This document shows, piece after piece, positions 9,700 to 17,161 of a stretch of DNA of 64,000 nt (position 1 is the first letter of the stretch; every line of letters starts with the position of its first letter). The stretch is taken from positions 16,734 to 80,733 of the forward strand of contig DEJJ01000029.1 of the NCBI GenBank assembly GCA_002353285.1. The letters run 5' to 3'. Source of the DNA: Porphyromonadaceae bacterium UBA2751. GTDB lineage: Bacteria > Bacteroidota > Bacteroidia > Bacteroidales > Muribaculaceae. The notes below the pieces were generated by a model that was not told the origin of the DNA, made no database searches, and saw nothing but the letters and a program-made list of their open reading frames with translations. The position numbers were made by a program, and so were the translations under genes.

Positions 9700-10275
9700 T
9701 TATAGTAGTAGCGACAGCACCTTATAGAAATCACCTGTGGGAATCTTAAGAAACTCAGGAGTGATGCGATGGCCAAGCTGCGACGACTCATGGAAACGGT
9801 CGCCCACAAGCTCCCTATATTGCGCGCGCAAGTCGCCCAGCAACTCATCCTGGTTACTGCCAATGATGTGTGTCACTGGCGTGATGTGCTTCTCTATGCC
9901 GCGGAATTCATCCAGGTCGCTTATCTTGCACGTGAAAGTCTGCACGCCATCCTCGCGCTCGTTGTAATATTCCACCTCCTCATCTATCTCGGGCAGGTAA
10001 CTCAGGCTCTCCTCAGGATTGATAGCAGGGTTAACCGCAATCTTGGGAATGTCAACCCCTGCACACAATGTGTAATATCCTCCTAACGACGACCCTGCCA
10101 GAATGTCGATACCATGCTTTGCTACATAGTCCTCAATCTTCCTGATCGACTCAACAGGATGATGTGTCACATCAAATGCATGCACCTCAACATCACTGTA
10201 TAGCGCCTTGAGCGTGAGTATGGTGCTACTTTTTGCCGAACTCCTAAACCCGTGGATATAAAGCAGTTTCTTCAT
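9700..10275 (-). CDS. YqiA/YcfP family alpha/beta hydrolase
   Basis: 191 residues from the ATG at 10275; an ATG at 10284, sharing one base with the upstream TGA, would add three residues. Small alpha/beta-hydrolase: MKKLLYIHGFRSS, nucleophile serine in the elbow AGSSLGGYY, and a C-terminal histidine in SSQLGHRI. Members are esterases of unknown natural substrate. Last gene of the alpha-glucan operon, directly after the GH57 gene. A role in that pathway is suggested only by position. Confidence 0.85.
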   Translation of the reverse strand: MKKLLYIHGFRSSAKSSTILTLKALYSDVEVHAFDVTHHPVESIRKIEDYVAKHGIDILAGSSLGGYYTLCAGVDIPKIAVNPAINPEESLSYLPEIDEEVEYYNEREDGVQTFTCKISDLDEFRGIEKHITPVTHIIGSNQDELLGDLRAQYRELVGDRFHESSQLGHRITPEFLKIPTGDFYKVLSLLL

Positions 10276-10283
10276 TGAGCGCA

Positions 10284-11732
10284 TCACTTTTTAGCCACCT
10301 TTTTGGTTGTGGTTTTCTTCTCACCAACCTTCTTGGCTGGAGCCTTCTTTGCGGCAGCTTTCTTCTCAGGAGTCTTCTTTTCTGGTTCTTGCTCCTTCTC
10401 TTCCACCTTCGGGGCAAAGTCGCCTGTGGTATCCTTCACGATGTTGTTACGCATCAGTTCCACTTCGCGGTTCAGCTCCTCAATCTCCTTCTCCTGGTTA
10501 CGTATGGTGAGCAACAGCGCATTAAGCTCCTCGTTTTCCACTTCCTCGGGAAATTGTTCACGCACCCTTATCAGGAAGTCGCTAAGCACGTTCATGTAAT
10601 TAGTAAACGCTGCATAGGGCGAGTCGTATGGGCTATAGTGCGAGTGAACCGAGCCATCGCTGCTGTGCTTAGTGCTCATGTAGTAGAAGTGGTCGCTTGC
10701 CTGCAGGTAGTTCCAGTCTTGGCGTATGCGCTTGTCCTCTATCAGGCGTATGCGCTCACTCAAGCAGTAGAGCTTATTCACTGCCTCATCTTGCAGTATA
10801 TTTCCCATCCAAGCACTTGTGTCGCGTGCCTCATCGGCCCACGATATCGGGTGCATTACCGAGAGCTCGCCCACGGGTTTCATCTTGCTCACCACTTCAC
10901 TCGGGGTCATGAATTCAATGTTGTGCTGAGACGCAAAGCGAGGCAAGGCCTTCATGAACTCAAAGATTCCGCTCTCGCGAGGCTGAAGTTCGCCAAAGGT
11001 CTCATAATTCATGAACAGGTTAATGAGCATCTCCTCCTCAGGCAGCGAGGCTATCCAGTCTATATACTTGTCGGCTGTCAGTGGATAAGCAGCCCACTCG
11101 GGGTTGCTGAAGCGGAACGAAATGTCGTCGCTCAGCTTGGAGTTCTTCAGCAAGAGTTTCAACTTGGGCACTGGAGCTGCCTTGTAGAGGTAGTTTGGCG
11201 ATTTCCAACCTAAGATGTGCTTGGCACCATCAGTGATAGCTCCCTTGAAGCCCATCGAGGCAACCATCGAGGCGATGTCGTCGTCATAGATCAACTCGGT
11301 GTTGCGGAACACTTTGGGACGCTGCCCAAAGAGCTGGTAAATCTTCTGGTCATGAGCCTTCACCTGAGAGACAAACTCCTCGGGATCAACGAGCGACGAC
11401 AGCGAGTGAGCATAGGTCTCACTCAGGAACTCAACACAACCAGTCTCGGCAAGTTCCTTCATCGAGTCGATAAACTCGGGCACATACTGCTCAAGTTGCT
11501 CAAGCGCTGTGCCAGTTATCGAGAAGGCAACCTTGAATTTCTTACCATTCTCCTTAATCATGTCGAGCAGCATTTCATTGGCTGGCATGTAGGAGCGCTG
11601 AGCAATGCGGGTGATGATTTCGTCGTTGGCAAAGTCATCATAGTAGTAATGGTCGTTACCTATGTCAAAGAAGCGATAAGTCTTCAGGCGGAACGGCTGA
11701 TGTATCTGGAAATAGAAACAGATTGATTTCAT
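10284..11732 (-). CDS. GH57 family alpha-amylase/glucanotransferase with Lys/Ala-rich tail
   Basis: 482 residues. The GH57 region 1 motif appears as FQIHQPFRL at residues 7-15, and SETYAHS and FRNTELIYDDD are further family segments. GH57 enzymes act on alpha-1,4 or branched alpha-glucans. No signal peptide, so cytoplasmic. A helical linker (about 405-430, EEIEELNREVELMRNN) leads to a basic tail of about 35 residues built of KK-A/P-AKK units, resembling histone-H1-like tails. The tail is unusual for GH57. Lies between GT4 and YqiA-like genes, 32 bases from the former. Confidence 0.9.
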   Translation of the reverse strand: MKSICFYFQIHQPFRLKTYRFFDIGNDHYYYDDFANDEIITRIAQRSYMPANEMLLDMIKENGKKFKVAFSITGTALEQLEQYVPEFIDSMKELAETGCVEFLSETYAHSLSSLVDPEEFVSQVKAHDQKIYQLFGQRPKVFRNTELIYDDDIASMVASMGFKGAITDGAKHILGWKSPNYLYKAAPVPKLKLLLKNSKLSDDISFRFSNPEWAAYPLTADKYIDWIASLPEEEMLINLFMNYETFGELQPRESGIFEFMKALPRFASQHNIEFMTPSEVVSKMKPVGELSVMHPISWADEARDTSAWMGNILQDEAVNKLYCLSERIRLIEDKRIRQDWNYLQASDHFYYMSTKHSSDGSVHSHYSPYDSPYAAFTNYMNVLSDFLIRVREQFPEEVENEELNALLLTIRNQEKEIEELNREVELMRNNIVKDTTGDFAPKVEEKEQEPEKKTPEKKAAAKKAPAKKVGEKKTTTKKVAKK

Positions 11733-11764
11733 GATTCTTTAATGTATTATTATGGTGTTGATAA

Positions 11765-13024
11765 TTATCGATTTATTAATCGCTTGTAGATGTCAATAAC
11801 CTTGGCTCCAGCGCGGTCCCAGGTGATTTGGTTCACCTCTTCAAGACCTTGCTCGCGCAATTGCTTGTACATGCCTGGGTACTTGATAATCGAGTAGATC
11901 GCATCGGCTATGGCATTGGTGTCCCAGTAGTCAACTTTGATGACATTGTTCAATATCTCGGCACAGCCACTCTGCTTTGAGATAATCGATGGCACGCCCA
12001 TCTGCATCGCCTCCAACGGTGATATGCCAAACGGCTCGCTCACCGAAGGCATGATATACACATCACTGGCCTTGAGCATCTCATACACCTGCCTTCCCTT
12101 CAAGAATCCCGTGAAGTGGAAGCGACCGGCTATGTGGCGACGAGCAGCGAGCCTGATCATCTTTTCCATCATGTCGCCACTGCCTGCCATCACAAACTGC
12201 ACGTTGTGAACCTTCTGCAACACCTGCCAAGCAGCATCGACAAAGTATTCTGGACCCTTCTGCATCGTGATGCGCCCCAGGAAGGTCACCACCTTATCGT
12301 GCTTGGGAGGCACCTCAATGTCGAGCAAGTCCTGGCTCAATGGTTCCACTGCATTGTGCACTGTTGTTACCTTATCAGGGCTGATGCCATACTTTTCAAT
12401 CACGGTTTGCCGCGTCAGGTTGCTCACAGTGATGATGTGGTCGGCATTGTTCATTCCATCTTTCTCAATACTGAACACCGTGGGGTTAACCTTGCCGCGA
12501 CTACGGTCAAAGTCGGTAGCATGAACATGTATCACAAGTGGCTTCCCTGTCACCTGCTTGGCATGGATGCCTGCGGGATATGTGAGCCAGTCGTGCGAGT
12601 GTATCACATCACAGTCTACTGTGCGGGCTATCACCCCTGCCACTATCGAGTAGTTATTGATTTCCTCAAGAAGGTTGTCAGGATACCGGCCCGAGAACTC
12701 AATGCAACCCAAGTCGTTGGTGTTCATGTAGTTGAAATCACTGTAGATGTGGTCACGCAGGTCAAAGTAGGTCTGTGGATTCATCACCTTGCCTATGCGA
12801 CCCTCTACATAGTCCCAATTCACGTCGCGCCAAGCCACGGGTGTGCTGTTGGCACCTATGATGCGGGCAAAATCCTTGGGTTCATCGCCCCAAGGCTTGG
12901 GTATGACGAACGTGATGTCCATGTCACCACACTCGGCCATGCCCTTGGTTAGACCATAACTTGCTGTTCCAAGACCTCCCAGGATGTGAGGAGGAAATTC
13001 CCAGCCAAACATTAAAGCCTTCAT
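11765..13024 (-). CDS. Glycosyltransferase family 4 (glycogen synthase-like)
   Basis: 419 residues, GT-B fold, no membrane segment. N-terminal MFGWEFPPHILGGLGTASYGL carries the glycine-rich nucleotide-sugar loop of glycogen/starch synthase-like enzymes. The C-terminal donor site has SEPFGISPLEAMQMGVPSI (E-x7-E). Between debranching enzyme and GH57 genes, so it probably builds an alpha-1,4-glucan from ADP- or UDP-glucose. The donor cannot be told from sequence. Bacteroidales commonly carry this trio together. Confidence 0.9.
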   Translation of the reverse strand: MKALMFGWEFPPHILGGLGTASYGLTKGMAECGDMDITFVIPKPWGDEPKDFARIIGANSTPVAWRDVNWDYVEGRIGKVMNPQTYFDLRDHIYSDFNYMNTNDLGCIEFSGRYPDNLLEEINNYSIVAGVIARTVDCDVIHSHDWLTYPAGIHAKQVTGKPLVIHVHATDFDRSRGKVNPTVFSIEKDGMNNADHIITVSNLTRQTVIEKYGISPDKVTTVHNAVEPLSQDLLDIEVPPKHDKVVTFLGRITMQKGPEYFVDAAWQVLQKVHNVQFVMAGSGDMMEKMIRLAARRHIAGRFHFTGFLKGRQVYEMLKASDVYIMPSVSEPFGISPLEAMQMGVPSIISKQSGCAEILNNVIKVDYWDTNAIADAIYSIIKYPGMYKQLREQGLEEVNQITWDRAGAKVIDIYKRLINR

Positions 13025-13042
13025 ATTTATCGTTTTTGTTTT

Positions 13043-14998
13043 TTAAGAGTTGATAAATCCTATATTCTTGAACAAGCGCAGCACACGAAGCACACCACCC
13101 ACATTAGGAGCATAGCTCACGGCACCGCGCCCTATGAATGGTGGATTGCCATCGTAGAGCTCCGACAGCGAACCAATGCCGCCCTGCGACATCTCATCCT
13201 CGAAACCTATCATCATGCGCTCTATAAACGAGGCACCATTGAGCCCAAACACCTTGATATACGCATCGGTGTAGAAGCCCATCAGCCACGGCCTCGCCGA
13301 GCCGGCATAGTAAGCAACCTCGCGCTCCTCCGGATTGCCAAGATACCAGGGCTTATAACCCCAGCTCTTGGGGCTCAACGTGCGCAGGCCCTTGGGGGTC
13401 AACAACTCGCGGGTAACCACATCTATCACGCGCTTGCGCTGGCGGCGGTCAAGGGGCGAGTAGTCAATGCCTGCTGCTATTATCATGTTGGGACGCACGC
13501 TCGGGTCGGCATAGGAGCCATCAACATAGTCATACAAGTAGCCGTAGTCGTTGAGGAACATCTCAACAAAGGCAGGTTTGGCTTTATCGGTAATCGCTTT
13601 CCATGATGCAACGGTAGACTTTTCTTCATCTATCTCACCAAACATCTCCTGGGCAAACATGAGCGAATTGTACCACAGCGCATTAAACTCTACCAGATAA
13701 CCTGTTCGTGGTATCATTGGCGAGCCATCGGGGTGTGTGGAATTCATCCACGACATGGGCTTGCGAGTGCCATCGGTCTTAACCAGGCCATTAACTTCAA
13801 GATGCAGATTTGGGTGCTTATCATCTATGATGTGACTCAGCATTGCCTTAACAAGGTCGCCGTAGCGCTCGCGAGCGGCTTCCATGCCTGCATCCTTAGC
13901 ATACTCTTGCAGCGACCACATCGCCCACAATGGCACATCGGGCAGGTCAATGCCCTTCAGGTGCTTGTCAAGGGTCCCATCCTCAATGAATCGGAACAGT
14001 GCTGCCTTGGCTGTGTCCATGATTTTCTCAAAGTCGGGGCGATGATGATTCGAGATGGTGCAGCCTGGAAGCGCCAGGAACTCGTCGCGCGCCCTGATCT
14101 TGAACCAGGGGTAACCAGCAAGCATATAGTTGCCATCAGCATTTGTCAAGTAGAACTGCTTTGCGCTATTCTTCAGGCAGTTATAGAAGCTGGTACGGGG
14201 TGTGCGAGAGTTCACCTCATCGTCATGCATGCGACTCAAGTTGCGGGTGTTAACTTCCTCAATGCCAGCCGAGAATATCAGCGGCTCACCTTTCTTTATC
14301 TCTATCTCAAAGTAGCCGGGCACGTACAGGTCCTCAGTGTAAGGTATGCCACGCTCCATGTCCTTGATATATTCTATGCCCTTGTACCAATGCGGGTCGA
14401 ACACAAACTTCGGCTTATGGTTAAACTGCATGTACAATGTTGGATAACCGTCATACATGCAGGTGGCAATACCGTTGTGAACCTCCCAGTATTCCCTGTT
14501 AGCAACCGAGTTCTCAACACACAGGTCGTTAGCATTGCGGAACGCCAGGAATGGCCTGAACTGCAATGTTGTCTTCGAATGAGCATCTACTAATGTGTAG
14601 CGTATTAAGATGCGATTCTCGTTAGTGATAAAAATCTTCTCACGTTTCATGATCACACCACCCACACGGAACGTGTGAGTTGGCACTCGCTCGCAATCAT
14701 ATTCGCGAATGTACTTGTGACCATTGGGGCTGAACACATTACCCTTGTACTTGTGAAGGCCCAAGTTGAACGGTGCGCCATGCTGTATCACCGTCTCATC
14801 GAGCGATGATAGCATCACATGGAAGTTGTCGTCAAGCTCGGGGATGGGAATCACGAGCAAGCCATGCTGCTTGCGAGTGTTACAACCCACAATTGTGGTA
14901 CAGTGATAAGCACCCGACTGATTGGTCCTGAGTATCTCTTTAGTCAAAGACTGCTCAAGATTTATCATCAAGTTTTTATCAAATTTTAAATAGCTCAT
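13043..14998 (-). CDS. Amylo-alpha-1,6-glucosidase (glycogen debranching enzyme, GH133 type)
   Basis: 651 residues. An N-terminal beta-rich domain (SGAYHCTTIVGCNTRKQHGLLV near 28) is followed by an alpha/alpha-toroid GDE_C domain from about 290, with WFKIRARDEFLALPGCT and a C-terminal GSARPWLMGFY segment. Removes alpha-1,6 branch stubs during glycogen turnover in the cytoplasm. First gene of the operon, with a good promoter about 80 bases upstream. Length is normal for the bacterial form. Confidence 0.93.
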   Translation of the reverse strand: MSYLKFDKNLMINLEQSLTKEILRTNQSGAYHCTTIVGCNTRKQHGLLVIPIPELDDNFHVMLSSLDETVIQHGAPFNLGLHKYKGNVFSPNGHKYIREYDCERVPTHTFRVGGVIMKREKIFITNENRILIRYTLVDAHSKTTLQFRPFLAFRNANDLCVENSVANREYWEVHNGIATCMYDGYPTLYMQFNHKPKFVFDPHWYKGIEYIKDMERGIPYTEDLYVPGYFEIEIKKGEPLIFSAGIEEVNTRNLSRMHDDEVNSRTPRTSFYNCLKNSAKQFYLTNADGNYMLAGYPWFKIRARDEFLALPGCTISNHHRPDFEKIMDTAKAALFRFIEDGTLDKHLKGIDLPDVPLWAMWSLQEYAKDAGMEAARERYGDLVKAMLSHIIDDKHPNLHLEVNGLVKTDGTRKPMSWMNSTHPDGSPMIPRTGYLVEFNALWYNSLMFAQEMFGEIDEEKSTVASWKAITDKAKPAFVEMFLNDYGYLYDYVDGSYADPSVRPNMIIAAGIDYSPLDRRQRKRVIDVVTRELLTPKGLRTLSPKSWGYKPWYLGNPEEREVAYYAGSARPWLMGFYTDAYIKVFGLNGASFIERMMIGFEDEMSQGGIGSLSELYDGNPPFIGRGAVSYAPNVGGVLRVLRLFKNIGFINS

Positions 14999-15076
14999 TA
15001 AGTGTAAATATGTAATGGTTAATAAGTTTCTATTATTCTTTCACTTCAGGCATAATGCTTTCTTTTGTAATCGTAA

Positions 15077-15108
15077 CAAATTTACAACTTTTTGAGAAAT
15101 CACACAAA
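15077..15108 (-). promoter_or_regulatory. Promoter of the alpha-glucan operon
   Basis: On the minus strand a -33 TTTG (15105-15108) is separated by 20 bases from TAAATTTG (15077-15084). This matches the Bacteroidetes consensus TTTG-N(~20)-TAnnTTTG. About 80 bases upstream of the debranching enzyme start. Confidence 0.75.
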
Positions 15109-15357
15109 CTATTTCGAATGTTTTTTTCAACAGATTTGTTTTTTTAATCTTGCTTCTTCATTTATCAAGATATTACCTTTGCCATGCACAATAAAGAGAG
15201 ATCATTGACTTACTGTACCACACAAGAAAACACCACAAGTGATTCCACCGATTCCACAGGAATTATCAACCAATACCGAAAATAAGTTTAACCGAGTCAA
15301 CTTTTAAAAGGGAAAAAGACTGAAAAACATGCAACCAAAATCAGGCAACCACATCCA

Positions 15358-15438
15358 TGATTCCACTGATTCCAGTGATTCCACTGATTCCAGTGATTCC
15401 ACTGATTCCAGTGATTCCAGTGATTCCAGTGATTCCAG
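15358..15438. repeat. Tandem repeat, nine 9-bp units TGATTCCA[C/G]
   Basis: Nine uninterrupted units of TGATTCCAC or TGATTCCAG. The last base runs C,G,C,G,C,G,G,G,G, so the first six form 18-bp pairs. Related units recur at 51903-51928, and a second 9-bp sub-family with the same C/G switch occurs at 51543, 51682 and 63961. Confidence 0.95.
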
Positions 15439-15581
15439 TGATCACACCAAATTAACTGATTCCACCATCCACAGCTTCCCACTCCTGAACATCTTGCACC
15501 TCCGCTCGCCACCAAAAAAAATAACAAAAACTGTCCCACTTATCCCTAAAACACTATGCCTGATTTTAAATTCTTCACTCA

Positions 15582-15617
15582 TTGTTGTGATGTTCCCGAA
15601 AATTCTCGCTACTTTTG
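15582..15617 (+). promoter_or_regulatory. Promoter of rlmD
   Basis: TTGTTG at 15582-15587, 22 bases, then TACTTTTG at 15610-15617 (-7 box). The start codon follows 33 bases later. Confidence 0.65.
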
Positions 15618-15650
15618 CATCCAGTTTCAACACATTAATATATATTGACT

Positions 15651-17090
15651 GTGGGAAAAAAGAAGAATTTACCAGTTCTCGAGAACTTTGAGATAACAGC
15701 TGTTGCAGCCGAGGGCAAGAGCCTGGGACGATGGAACGACCTCGTCGTTTTTATCCCTTATGGGGCTCCTGGCGACATTGCCAACGTCAGGATCACACGC
15801 AAGAAGCACAGTTTTGCCGAGGGAGTCATCCACTCTTTAGTTCAGCCAAGCCAACTGCGTGTTGAGCCCATGTGCCAGCATTTTGGCACATGCGGTGGAT
15901 GCAAGTGGCAACACCTGCCCTACCACTACCAGCTGCAATGCAAGCAGCAGCAGGTGGTCGACGCTCTTGAGCGTATCGCCAAGGTGCCACTGCCTGCCAT
16001 CTCTCCAATCTTGGGGTCCGAAAAAACTACGTTCTACCGCAACAAGCTCGAGTTCACTTTCTCATGCAAGGGATGGCTTACGCCTGAGCAAATGGCAAGT
16101 GGCGAAGTCTTCGACAACCGCAACGCAGTGGGATTTCACATCCCTGGTGGCTTTGACAAGGTGCTCAACATCGACAAGTGCTGGCTCCAGGACGACATCA
16201 GCAACCAGCTGCGACTATTCCTGCGCGACTTTGCTCAGCAGCACGCCTACTCGTTCTACGACATTCGCAACAACGTGGGCTTCATGCGCATGATGATGGT
16301 GCGCACTGCTAGCACTGGCGAGATTATGCTCGTGGTGGTTTTCAGCGAGGACAACCAAGAGGCCATTCACCACGTCATGAGCGCGGTTAATGGCAAGTTC
16401 CCACAACTCACGTCGTTAATGTATGTCGTCAATCTCAAGGTCAACGACTCGCTCGCCGACCAGGATTTCATCCTTTTTAGCGGTCGCGACTATATCGAGG
16501 AGGAGATGGAAGGACTCAAGTTCCGAGTGGGACCCAAGTCATTCTATCAGACCAACAGCAATCAGGCCTACCTGCTCTACAAGGTGGCGCGCAACTTTGC
16601 CGCACTCACCGGCAATGAACTCGTCTACGACCTCTACACTGGCACTGGCACAATCGCTAATTTCGTGGCACGTCAGGCACGAGAGGTCATTGGCATTGAA
16701 TATGTGCCCGAAGCTATCGACGATGCTAAGCTCAACTCGCACGTCAATGGCATCACTAACACCAAGTTCTATGCTGGCGACATGAAGGACGTGCTCACGC
16801 GTGAATTTGTGGCTCAACATGGCATCCCCGATGTCATGATTGTCGATCCACCACGTGCTGGCATGCACGAGGATGTTGTCAGGGTGATTCTCGATGCCGA
16901 GCCACAGCGCATAGTCTATGTGAGTTGCAACCCGGCCACTCAGGCACGCGACATCGCAATGCTCGATGCCAAGTATCGTGTCGAGGCTGTGCAACCAGTC
17001 GACATGTTCCCGCACACCCACCACGTCGAGAACGTGGTTCTTCTTGTTAAGAAAAATGCGATTAAGCGAGACAAAGTTTTAGCTTGCTAA
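15651..17090 (+). CDS. rlmD: 23S rRNA (uracil-5-)-methyltransferase, RlmD/TrmA family
   Basis: 479 residues from GTG 15651, which gives the usual (M)GKKKNLPVLENF start; a TTG lies two codons upstream and no ATG is near. N-terminal TRAM domain, then the Fe-S cysteines CQHFGTCGGC near residue 74. The Rossmann SAM site is DLYTGTGTIANF and the catalytic loop VSCNPATQARD holds the nucleophilic cysteine. Methylates C5 of a uridine in 23S rRNA (U1939 in E. coli for RlmD). Assignment within RlmC/RlmD/TrmA is by similarity only. Monocistronic. Confidence 0.9.
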   Translation: MGKKKNLPVLENFEITAVAAEGKSLGRWNDLVVFIPYGAPGDIANVRITRKKHSFAEGVIHSLVQPSQLRVEPMCQHFGTCGGCKWQHLPYHYQLQCKQQQVVDALERIAKVPLPAISPILGSEKTTFYRNKLEFTFSCKGWLTPEQMASGEVFDNRNAVGFHIPGGFDKVLNIDKCWLQDDISNQLRLFLRDFAQQHAYSFYDIRNNVGFMRMMMVRTASTGEIMLVVVFSEDNQEAIHHVMSAVNGKFPQLTSLMYVVNLKVNDSLADQDFILFSGRDYIEEEMEGLKFRVGPKSFYQTNSNQAYLLYKVARNFAALTGNELVYDLYTGTGTIANFVARQAREVIGIEYVPEAIDDAKLNSHVNGITNTKFYAGDMKDVLTREFVAQHGIPDVMIVDPPRAGMHEDVVRVILDAEPQRIVYVSCNPATQARDIAMLDAKYRVEAVQPVDMFPHTHHVENVVLLVKKNAIKRDKVLAC

Positions 17091-17161
17091 AAACCTTGCG
17101 AGCGTGAGCATTTTATCTAAATAAAACTCAAGTCACTGCTTAGCATGGATCTTTGGGCTTA

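Larger units (their letters stand above)
15001..15650. other. 650-bp intergenic region
   Basis: Holds the minus-strand promoter of the alpha-glucan operon, a 9-bp tandem repeat array (15358-15438), degenerate repeat units nearby (about 15240-15259 and 15456-15466), and the rlmD promoter at the right end. Open frames through the repeat on both strands are low-complexity artefacts. Confidence 0.7.

Noticed and set aside
15358..15438. CRISPR array
   Set aside because: Units are 9 bp with no spacers, and no cas genes are present.
15297..15691. Open frames on both strands through the 9-bp repeat
   Set aside because: They encode only repeating Asp-Ser-Thr or Asn-His-Trp patterns because the unit is a multiple of three without stops.
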